Source of the DNA: Thermoplasmata archaeon
GTDB taxonomy: Archaea > Thermoplasmatota > Thermoplasmata > Thermoplasmatales > Thermoplasmataceae
Direction of reading: 5' to 3'
DNA: 8,532 bases
NCBI GenBank assembly: GCA_021846695.1
Contig: JAJZWN010000056.1
Coordinates: 1-8,532 of the forward strand
Below the pieces are notes generated by a model that searched no databases, was not told the DNA's origin, and saw only the letters and a program-made list of their open reading frames with translations. This document shows, one piece after another, positions 1 to 5,130 of the stretch. Every line of letters starts with the position of its first letter. Within the stretch, counting starts at the first letter, position 1. The translations under genes were made by a program, and so were the position numbers.

Positions 1-401
1 ATGCTATCACAATAATCGCAATACAGGTCAACTTTTTCCATATCATTGTTTAATACCCTTTTATATGCGATATTCAGATTTTTATATTGTAAATTACCGG
101 AAAGGCTATCCTTATTCATTACTACGAGATAATTACCATTGGCCATCTTATAATATTCTATTATATCATCATCCAACCCATCAATATTTTCCATTTCTGC
201 TATTATATACAAACTGTTTTCCCTTTCTTTGAGGGTGATTGTATACCGTTCTATGTATTCCCTATTAAGCTTGGTTATAATTTTTGAAACCGTATTCCTG
301 TTAAGAAGCAGCCTGTCAGATATTTCGGATATTGGCATTTTTGAATTTTCAAATAGAAGCTTTAATACTCTAGATTCATTCCTATTCATATTGCTATGCA
401 T
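1..401 (-). CDS. Lrp-like HTH regulator with start of a TRASH metal-sensing domain (partial, CopR/CopT-like)
   Basis: This is the 5' part of a gene that runs off the left edge after 133 codons. Residues about 7-50 form an AsnC/Lrp-type winged helix-turn-helix (MPISEISDRLLLNRNTVSKI at 22-41 spans the helix-turn-helix). A mixed alpha/beta linker follows. The last visible residues hold a Cys pair, C128-D-Y-C131, as expected at the start of a TRASH metal-binding domain. An Lrp-like HTH joined to a C-terminal TRASH domain is the known plan of archaeal copper regulators such as Sulfolobus CopR/CopT. The start at 401 is chosen because a TATA-like box lies 20-29 bases upstream and there is no Shine-Dalgarno site; an in-frame ATG at 389 is the alternative. 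The metal is inferred, and the remaining TRASH cysteines lie outside the window. The divergent neighbour at 508 may be a target. Confidence 0.75.
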   Translation of the reverse strand, partial: MHSNMNRNESRVLKLLFENSKMPISEISDRLLLNRNTVSKIITKLNREYIERYTITLKERENSLYIIAEMENIDGLDDDIIEYYKMANGNYLVVMNKDSLSGNLQYKNLNIAYKRVLNNDMEKVDLYCDYCDS

Positions 402-420
402 AATATCTAATTATTCTGTA

Positions 421-430
421 TATTATAAGC
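421..430 (-). promoter_or_regulatory. TATA box of the TRASH regulator gene
   Basis: On the minus strand this reads GCTTATAATA, 20-29 bases before the ATG at 401. That spacing fits an archaeal TATA box driving a leaderless transcript. The call rests on position and composition only, in very AT-rich DNA. Confidence 0.55.
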
Positions 431-431
431 A

Positions 432-449
432 TTTTGCATATATACAAAA
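432..449. promoter_or_regulatory. 18-bp near-palindrome, candidate operator
   Basis: TTTTGCATATATACAAAA matches its own reverse complement at 16 of 18 positions. It abuts the upstream side of the regulator's TATA box, where the BRE and TFB sit, and lies about 60-75 bases before the start at 508. Position and symmetry fit autoregulation by the HTH regulator, but AT-rich DNA gives such palindromes by chance. A second inverted pair, TGTATAT at 417-423 and ATATACA at 440-446, brackets the TATA box. Confidence 0.4.
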
Positions 450-479
450 GAAAAACTGATATAAAATTTATAGTAATGC

Positions 480-488
480 TTTAATAAT
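480..488 (+). promoter_or_regulatory. TATA box for the gene at 508
   Basis: TTTAATAAT lies 20-28 bases before the ATG at 508, and there is no Shine-Dalgarno sequence between them. This fits a leaderless archaeal promoter. A TTTATA at about 468-473 is an alternative that would give a short leader. Confidence 0.4.
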
Positions 489-507
489 AATAGCATATTA
501 TCTTAAT

Positions 508-831
508 ATGGATATTCAAATAGGCAAGGGAAGCATAGATATTGGGGATAAGGCCGTTAAATTAATAGGGAACAGGGTTTTATCAATATCTATTTTAACC
601 ACGCAGGGTGCCTGCACTGATGAAATGTGCCCGCTTATAAAAACGGCGGTATGCGAGATAAAAGATAATTTTAGCACAGGCACACTGTATAAAATTCAGA
701 ATCCTGTTAAAATAGAAATGCCACAGGAAGTGTATAACTCCATTGACAGGGAGAGACAACACATAAAACTAAAAATTTCTTTGAAGGGAAAACCAGAAAT
801 TAAAGGGTTTTCACTGGTCAGCGCTGTTTGA
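508..831 (+). CDS. Small unrecognised protein with three cysteines
   Basis: This 107-residue protein is predicted soluble, with no signal peptide or membrane segment. I do not recognise its family. Alternating hydrophobic residues at about 2-30, 59-71 and 85-106 suggest a mostly beta fold. The distinctive part is a cysteine cluster, C36-x4-C41-x7-C49 (QGACTDEMCP at 33-42), which could bind a metal or form a disulfide. The ATG at 508 fits a leaderless start 20-28 bases after a TATA-like box. The gene is divergent from the TRASH-type regulator and shares its 106-bp promoter region, so a role in metal response is possible but only inferred from position. Its last 21 bases overlap the 3' end of tatC on the opposite strand. 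I am fairly sure it is a gene, given its promoter, its position and a plausible protein composition, but the function is unknown. Confidence 0.65.
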   Translation: MDIQIGKGSIDIGDKAVKLIGNRVLSISILTTQGACTDEMCPLIKTAVCEIKDNFSTGTLYKIQNPVKIEMPQEVYNSIDRERQHIKLKISLKGKPEIKGFSLVSAV

Positions 832-1635
832 GTATGCCTGATCTTCTTCAAATTTTTTCTCTGCGTTTATTGCAAAGTGTATTCCAGCAAAATAAAGTGC
901 TATCATAGGTATAGCGATAACAACCATTGTAAAGCCAGTTACGCCAGGTGAAAATATCATGCCGTATACAAGTGAGCCTATAACTGCGTATCTCCAGTTC
1001 TTTTTCCAGGTATCCGCTGTAACAATCCCAAATCTGCTCAGGCCAACCATAAATACTGGAATTTCAAATGAGAGCCCGAATGCAATTGTATACATAAACA
1101 TAAAGGATACAAAACTGGATATTCCCATTGTAACATCAGCACCTACGCCAATGTCAAAACTGGCAAAAATTTTGAATAGGATCGGCGCTATGAAGTAAAT
1201 GCCAACAAATGCACCGGCAAAAAACAGAAGTGAAGCTGGCAATATTATTGATCTTAACATTTCTTTTTCACTGGTTTTCAGTGCAGGGTCTATGAATTTA
1301 GAAACCTCATATATAATAACAGGCATTGAGATTATCAGTGCAATTGCCATACAGGTGTAAAAATCTGCCATTACCCCATCAACCGGCTTAAGAACCAGAA
1401 GGGTCGTATCGGTGGTCAATGTATGGGCTTTGAGCAGAAAGAGTATCTGAGCACCTATATTGTCATATGGATCCGGATAAAGAAACATAAATCTATAACC
1501 GAAAAGAGAGATATATTGAAGCCTGAAAATGACGAAAATACCGAAAAGAATTCCAAAAACTTCCAGTATCTTTATTAATCTTGCCCTGATTTCATCCGAA
1601 TATTTTACCAGGTAATTAAGAAGCTGGTTTTCCAT
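811..1635 (-). CDS. tatC: Sec-independent protein translocase TatC
   Basis: This is the multispanning receptor of the twin-arginine translocase, which binds the signal peptide of folded precursors and recruits TatA at the cytoplasmic membrane. At 274 residues it has six predicted membrane segments (about 24-40, 94-110, 132-152, 178-198, 215-232, 236-255). TatC landmarks are the N-terminal SDEIRARL (13-20; E15 corresponds to the signal-binding Glu of the HLxELR motif), MPVIIYEVSKFIDPAL (104-119), E123 at the position of the second signal-binding Glu, and FGLSFEIP (186-193) with E191. The first extracytoplasmic loop is long, as in many archaeal TatCs. The bacterial SPPD motif is replaced by SPG (229-231). 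It starts one base after the tatA stop (TAATATG), so the two are surely co-transcribed and probably translationally coupled. No TatB gene is present. Confidence 0.95.
   Translation of the reverse strand: MENQLLNYLVKYSDEIRARLIKILEVFGILFGIFVIFRLQYISLFGYRFMFLYPDPYDNIGAQILFLLKAHTLTTDTTLLVLKPVDGVMADFYTCMAIALIISMPVIIYEVSKFIDPALKTSEKEMLRSIILPASLLFFAGAFVGIYFIAPILFKIFASFDIGVGADVTMGISSFVSFMFMYTIAFGLSFEIPVFMVGLSRFGIVTADTWKKNWRYAVIGSLVYGMIFSPGVTGFTMVVIAIPMIALYFAGIHFAINAEKKFEEDQAYSNSADQ
843..862 (+). terminator. T-rich terminator candidate after the gene at 508
   Basis: A T-rich run with six consecutive Ts (853-858) begins 11 bases after the stop at 829-831. It resembles the U-rich archaeal termination signal. 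It lies inside the antisense tatC coding region, so the composition could instead reflect tatC codons. Confidence 0.3.
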
Positions 1636-1636
1636 A

Positions 1637-1975
1637 TTAATTTTGCTTTGCTTCTATTGTTGTTTCACTTGATTCTTTAGCAGGTACTTTTCCCAATTTC
1701 TGGTTTATTTCGCCTATAATCTGGTCTATGGTCTTGTCCTTTGTCTCGATATTAAGGTCTTCAGCTATTTTCATATAGTTAATCTGGTCCTTATTTACAT
1801 TAGATGCTGTACTGGCTCCATTTTTCAACTCGTTCTCTATTTCCATCTGCCCTCTCTTAAATTCACCTGTCGCTTTTCCAAGGTTTCTGGCCATTTCAGG
1901 AATCTTTTTAGTACCGCCGAAGATAATCAGGGCTACTACCGCTATAATCAATATGTCCATGTATGAATCAAACAT
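1637..1975 (-). CDS. tatA: Twin-arginine translocase pore subunit TatA
   Basis: TatA oligomerises with TatC to move folded Tat substrates across the membrane. The 112-residue protein has a short N-terminal membrane helix (about 6-19), the hinge F19-G20-G21, the family motif TKKIPEMARNLGKATGEFK (22-40) and then an amphipathic helix. A charged, likely helical tail (about 45-112) ends in a Lys/Glu-rich region. The tail segment around 70-95 (IAEDLNI, then DKTIDQIIGEI) resembles a C-terminal element I recall from some archaeal TatA proteins. The ATG at 1975 is supported by a TATA-like box 19-30 bases upstream and the lack of a Shine-Dalgarno site. It is the first gene of a tatA-tatC pair transcribed away from the Rieske gene, whose product is a likely substrate. 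Confidence 0.92.
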   Translation of the reverse strand: MFDSYMDILIIAVVALIIFGGTKKIPEMARNLGKATGEFKRGQMEIENELKNGASTASNVNKDQINYMKIAEDLNIETKDKTIDQIIGEINQKLGKVPAKESSETTIEAKQN

Positions 1976-1993
1976 TATACATCACTGATTCAT

Positions 1994-2005
1994 AATTATA
2001 ATATT
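1994..2005 (-). promoter_or_regulatory. TATA box of tatA-tatC
   Basis: On the minus strand AATATTATAATT lies 19-30 bases before the tatA ATG. This is the spacing expected for a leaderless archaeal transcript. Confidence 0.5.
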
Positions 2006-2029
2006 GTTAAAAATACATTGCCTTTTTAT

Positions 2030-2041
2030 TGAATATATTCA
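2030..2041. promoter_or_regulatory. 12-bp perfect palindrome between tatA and the Rieske gene
   Basis: TGAATATATTCA is a perfect palindrome about 43-54 bases before the Rieske ATG and 55-66 bases before the tatA ATG. Its ATTGAATA half (2028-2035) recurs as a direct repeat at 2046-2053. It could be a regulator site for one or both units, although palindromes of A and T arise easily by chance here. Confidence 0.3.
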
Positions 2042-2048
2042 CAAAATT

Positions 2049-2058
2049 GAATAAACAT
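2049..2058 (+). promoter_or_regulatory. TATA box candidate of the Rieske/cytochrome b operon
   Basis: GAATAAACAT lies 26-35 bases before the ATG at 2084. Transcription from it would start within a few bases of the start codon, and no Shine-Dalgarno site is seen there. Several other AT-rich stretches nearby make the exact box uncertain. Confidence 0.35.
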
Positions 2059-2083
2059 TTAGACTTAAAAAATATGCCCTTTT

Positions 2084-3160
2084 ATGGCGAACGATAAAAA
2101 TTATATTCCAGAGCCAGAGAAGAGGGCGTTCCTGAAAGGAGCCGGACTCTCTATTGCTGCTCTTTTAATCGGTGGAATATCTGTTGAAAGGTATGTTGTG
2201 CCTAAGGACCGGGGTGTGCCGGTAATGGATAATTTTCCACTGGCTGTTCTCGAGGACCCGAGTGGAAGCAGAATAACTATTAAAGATGTTATTGAATATG
2301 CTGCTGCTAGCAAATCAAGCACATCTACTCCGATGCTGGTATTCGATTACCCGCTTCAGGATGAACCAAATTTCCTCCTGGTTCTTAAAGATGTACAAGT
2401 AACAACACCGGACAAGAGCATTGTTCCAACTTCAGGGTATTCTCCTATATCACCATCAAACAAAGCGCCTATGGATGGAATAATATACATAAGTTATGGT
2501 GGTCACAATTATTCAATTATGGCATTGAGTGGCATATGCCAGCACCTTGGTTGTGTACCGCCTTTCCTTGATTACCATCCCGGGCAAAGTATACCCTTCG
2601 AATCAAAACTAATAGGTTACAAGAGTGATGCCCCCGGCACACCAGCACAATGGCCAGATTATGGATTAATATACTGTAAATGCCATGGAAGCCAGTACAA
2701 TCCATTATGGGGCGGAAGGAACCTTTACAACAATGGCCCAGCATCAAGCCCTGCAAACCATTCATTACCGCAGATTATGTTGGCTACCGATTCTTACGAT
2801 TCAAGTGGAAGTGGTAAGATTTACGCATATGGAATTAATTCTTCAAACGCTGTTATCAGAACGCATTTGCAATTCCCGGGCGGCGAAACATATGGTTCAC
2901 AGGTAAAAAGTGAAGATTTAACAGGCGGAACTGCTATAAGAACAGCTAGCGATTCAGTCGCGTCTAAGACCGTTTCTACGCTTTACACGGGGAATACCAC
3001 ATCGTCAACCCCACCAAAGTTGAGTGTATCGGCACTGGGATTGAATTCTAATAGTTCAGGAGTTATATTATACAGGACAACTGTGGTTAGCAACGAAGCT
3101 AGCAACACTCAAAACTGGAAAGGGAGTTTTTCAGGCAGCACATCAACTAATACTTTATAG
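2084..3160 (+). CDS. Rieske iron-sulfur protein of a cytochrome bc-type complex
   Basis: This protein carries a [2Fe-2S] cluster that takes electrons from quinol at the outer face of the membrane. The 358 residues begin with a Tat-like signal anchor: the charged n-region EKRAFLK (12-18) and a hydrophobic stretch (about 19-33). The motif has Lys-Arg instead of Arg-Arg. Cluster ligands are clear: C152-Q-H154-L-G-C157 and C198-K-C200-H201-G-S-Q-Y205. C152, H154, C198 and H201 bind iron, and C157 and C200 form the stabilising disulfide. The 40 residues between the two Cys-His boxes are longer than in mitochondrial-type Rieske proteins. GPA (218-220) fits the Pro loop. Residues about 235-358 form a Ser/Thr/Asn/Gly-rich extension of unknown role. 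It heads an operon with cytochrome b and is divergent from tatA-tatC. Confidence 0.93.
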   Translation: MANDKNYIPEPEKRAFLKGAGLSIAALLIGGISVERYVVPKDRGVPVMDNFPLAVLEDPSGSRITIKDVIEYAAASKSSTSTPMLVFDYPLQDEPNFLLVLKDVQVTTPDKSIVPTSGYSPISPSNKAPMDGIIYISYGGHNYSIMALSGICQHLGCVPPFLDYHPGQSIPFESKLIGYKSDAPGTPAQWPDYGLIYCKCHGSQYNPLWGGRNLYNNGPASSPANHSLPQIMLATDSYDSSGSGKIYAYGINSSNAVIRTHLQFPGGETYGSQVKSEDLTGGTAIRTASDSVASKTVSTLYTGNTTSSTPPKLSVSALGLNSNSSGVILYRTTVVSNEASNTQNWKGSFSGSTSTNTL

Positions 3161-3164
3161 GTGA
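3160..3164 (+). promoter_or_regulatory. Shine-Dalgarno site of the cytochrome b gene
   Basis: GGTGA overlaps the last base of the Rieske stop codon and sits five bases before the ATG at 3170. It matches the archaeal anti-Shine-Dalgarno sequence and fixes this start. The same element with identical spacing precedes the next gene. Confidence 0.7.
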
Positions 3165-3169
3165 AATAA

Positions 3170-4363
3170 ATGGAAAAAGCAGAAACTAATAATTATAATA
3201 TAACCGATTTGGTGAAGGAAGAAAAGGATTTGCCTGAAGGTTCTTATAAAATAGGATTTAAATCAGTCACAAGCCGCGGCTATAGAATTGATGAGTGGAC
3301 AGGGTCATGGGTTGCAACAGCACTGATATACCAGATTGTTTCTGGAATAGTATTATTTTTCTATTACAGTCAGGTTGACCCATATCATTCCACACAGTAC
3401 ATTATATCAGATGTCCCCTTTGGGCATATCATACTTACATCGCATCTTTACATGGCATACGCCATGATAGGTCTTGTATATTTCCATATGATGAGACAGT
3501 GGTTCGTAGGTTCTTATAGGGGAAAGTGGAGATGGCTCCAGTGGATACTTGGAGTTGTACTGTTTTTGCTTACAATATTCACAGCAATACTCGGATACAT
3601 GCTTGCAAATACCGCAATAGCAATGGCTGCTGTTCATATAGGCATATTATTCATGCAGAGGAGCGTACTTGGAAGGATACTTCCAGGTGCATTAATTAAC
3701 TGGCTGGAAGCTATACTGGTGGGAAATTATACAACTCCTGCGCTATTCTCTCACCTGCTTGCCCTGCATGTGGCGGTATTTTCAACATTAATGCTTGCAA
3801 TATTTGCGATACATTTCATGCTGTTTGAAAGATCAGGACTGGCAAGCGAGAAACCCAAAAAGGGCGAAATGATACCATGGTTCCCCACTAACTTACTCTA
3901 CGCTGTATTTTCAGGCATAGTTATGGTTGGTGTAATACTCATAATATCAGCAGCATTTCCGCAGCAGTTGACACTGGCTTATGGGTCTCTTGCTTACGGA
4001 ACTTTTCCGGTGCCTGACTGGTACATTACTCCCGTTTATAAGTTGATGGATGTAGCAGGTTATGGATTAAGTACTGGAGGTGTGCCATTAATCATAGGTA
4101 TGCTGGTATTCATACTGTTACTGCCCTTCATTGACAGGTATCATAATAAAGGTGTCCTGGAAAGGCCATGGATTACTGCTTTTGGCATATTCATGCTTAT
4201 AGGGCTTGCGGTCATGACTGTCTGGGGATATTCACAACCAGGATTAACACAGACAAGGCTGATGACCATGTATCTATGGTGGAGTATAACCTTCATATCG
4301 TTCATAACAGTATACGCTATGAGATTTGCAAAAAGGGATGGTGAGTTAAGTGAAAACAACTAA
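3170..4363 (+). CDS. Cytochrome b of a bc-type quinol oxidising complex
   Basis: This is the membrane subunit that oxidises quinol and carries two b haems, partner of the Rieske protein encoded 9 bases upstream. At 397 residues it spans both the b6-like N-terminal half and the subunit-IV-like C-terminal half in one chain. Haem ligands are the pairs H92/H106 (H-x13-H) and H200/H215 (H-x14-H). The second spacing is that of cytochrome b6-type proteins, not of mitochondrial cytochrome b. The quinol-site motif is PDWY (282-285), a known variant of PEWY. About eight or nine membrane segments are predicted, roughly 45-67, 88-107, 124-145, 148-165, 193-217, 243-263, 303-323, 334-352 and 367-385, after a charged N-terminus of about 40 residues. 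No cytochrome c1 gene follows. The start is set by a GGTGA site. Confidence 0.94.
   Translation: MEKAETNNYNITDLVKEEKDLPEGSYKIGFKSVTSRGYRIDEWTGSWVATALIYQIVSGIVLFFYYSQVDPYHSTQYIISDVPFGHIILTSHLYMAYAMIGLVYFHMMRQWFVGSYRGKWRWLQWILGVVLFLLTIFTAILGYMLANTAIAMAAVHIGILFMQRSVLGRILPGALINWLEAILVGNYTTPALFSHLLALHVAVFSTLMLAIFAIHFMLFERSGLASEKPKKGEMIPWFPTNLLYAVFSGIVMVGVILIISAAFPQQLTLAYGSLAYGTFPVPDWYITPVYKLMDVAGYGLSTGGVPLIIGMLVFILLLPFIDRYHNKGVLERPWITAFGIFMLIGLAVMTVWGYSQPGLTQTRLMTMYLWWSITFISFITVYAMRFAKRDGELSENN
4340..4344 (+). promoter_or_regulatory. Shine-Dalgarno site deciding a GTG start at 4350
   Basis: GGTGA lies inside the end of the cytochrome b gene, five bases before the GTG at 4350. This is the same sequence and spacing as before cytochrome b. 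It supports the non-ATG start and the 14-base overlap. Confidence 0.65.
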
Positions 4364-4544
4364 TATAATTTATTTAATAGGCATAATTCAGCTTGTTGTG
4401 GTTGATCCTATAATGTGGTACTTTACCCAGGTTCATCCATTCAGGTATGAGAGCCTATGGGCGATAACGCTTGTTATAAATCTGTTTCTGTTTGCTGCGA
4501 TAATATTTCTCATGCTACAGAGAACAATAAAAGCGAGGGTTTAA
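4350..4544 (+). CDS. Small two-helix membrane protein of the respiratory operon
   Basis: This is a 64-residue hydrophobic protein that I cannot assign to a family. Two membrane segments are predicted (about 5-26 and 37-57), joined by a short loop, with a basic C-terminus (QRTIKARV). It starts with GTG, overlaps the end of cytochrome b by 14 bases and has a well-placed GGTGA site, so its translation is linked to that of cytochrome b. The position suggests a small accessory or assembly subunit of the bc-type complex, comparable in size to small single- or two-helix subunits of other bc and b6f complexes. That role is inferred from the operon, not from sequence similarity. Confidence 0.8.
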   Translation: MKTTNIIYLIGIIQLVVVDPIMWYFTQVHPFRYESLWAITLVINLFLFAAIIFLMLQRTIKARV

Positions 4545-4545
4545 A

Positions 4546-4884
4546 ATGGATAAAAAATCTATATATCTATACTATTATTCCATGATAATTTACCTGTTCG
4601 GCAGTGTACCGTTTATTTTATATGCGGTACTGATAAAACCAATCGGTGCCATGTACCATGAACACCCGTTCCAGATGGTTTCACCGGTATTCGGGAACTT
4701 TGGCGTTTACGAAGAGGGATTACTGGTTATTACACTTGTGATGGTAATACTGTCAATAATTCTCTATGCCATATCATTGATGCACAATAGGGGGAGGCAT
4801 GGCAAGATATCGTCGAGAACGATAATAGCTCCAATATTGCTATATATATTTACTTTCGCTGTAATAGGGGTGGCTGTGATATGA
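4546..4884 (+). CDS. Three-helix membrane protein of the respiratory operon
   Basis: This 112-residue membrane protein is not recognised. Predicted membrane segments are about 10-31, 57-78 and 92-112. The loop between the first two holds a YHEHPF motif (37-42) with H38 and H40, and a Gly/Phe-rich stretch (SPVFGNFG, 46-53). The two loop histidines could bind a metal or a proton, but this is a guess. The basic segment around 79-91 (HNRGRHGKISSR) is probably cytoplasmic. It begins one base after the stop of the preceding gene, with a GAGG site seven bases upstream. It ends in an ATGA overlap with the next gene. The tight packing supports a role in the same complex as the Rieske protein and cytochrome b. 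Confidence 0.8.
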   Translation: MDKKSIYLYYYSMIIYLFGSVPFILYAVLIKPIGAMYHEHPFQMVSPVFGNFGVYEEGLLVITLVMVILSIILYAISLMHNRGRHGKISSRTIIAPILLYIFTFAVIGVAVI

Positions 4885-5105
4885 TAAGTCAAACATGGGA
4901 AAAAATGAAAAAAAGCTCTAGGTATATGATTGTAACAGGAATAGTATTTCTGATAATTTCACTTCCAACTTTCCTGGATTATAATATGTTCCCAACAATC
5001 AATTCGAATATAGGCCCACATCAGCTATCTAGCTGGATATCATTTTTCTTTTCTTTCGTAGGATTTGTACTCCTCGTTGTAGGTTTTGGAGAGGAAGATA
5101 TATAA
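4881..5105 (+). CDS. Small two-helix membrane protein, last gene of the respiratory operon
   Basis: This 74-residue membrane protein has a basic amphipathic N-terminus (about 1-14, WEKMKKSSR) and two predicted membrane segments (about 16-34 and 50-69), with a short acidic end (EEDI). The family is not recognised. The start codon overlaps the previous stop as ATGA, a classic sign of translational coupling. The loop between the helices (about 35-49) is Asn/Pro-rich and contains one His (H47). As the fifth gene of the Rieske/cytochrome b unit it may be a further small subunit or an assembly factor. It ends immediately before the convergent CaiB-family gene. Confidence 0.78.
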   Translation: MISQTWEKMKKSSRYMIVTGIVFLIISLPTFLDYNMFPTINSNIGPHQLSSWISFFFSFVGFVLLVVGFGEEDI

Positions 5106-5130
5106 TTATTTTACTATCTTTTTATTTTTC
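5106..5130 (+). terminator. T-rich terminator of the respiratory operon
   Basis: A T-rich stretch, densest as CTTTTTATTTTTC at 5118-5130, begins directly after the stop codon at 5103-5105. It is the kind of U-tract that ends archaeal transcripts. It lies over the last codons of the convergent gene, where Lys and Asn codons also explain the Ts. Confidence 0.45.

Noticed and set aside
229..459. Open frame of 76 codons on the plus strand
   Set aside because: It is antisense to the TRASH-type regulator, whose HTH and Cys pair are convincing, and it lacks a promoter or recognisable protein features.
613..654. Cys cluster of the protein at 508 as a TRASH or rubredoxin-like metal domain
   Set aside because: The C-x4-C-x7-C spacing does not match the TRASH pattern (C-x19-22-C-x3-C) or a CxxC knuckle, so no domain name was assigned.
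959..1198. Open frame of 79 codons on the plus strand
   Set aside because: It is a shadow of tatC membrane-segment codons on the opposite strand.
2101..2906. Open frames on both strands within the Rieske gene (2101-2322, 2517-2765, 2685-2906)
   Set aside because: They overlap the cluster-binding coding region of a clear Rieske protein and show no domains, promoters or ribosome sites.
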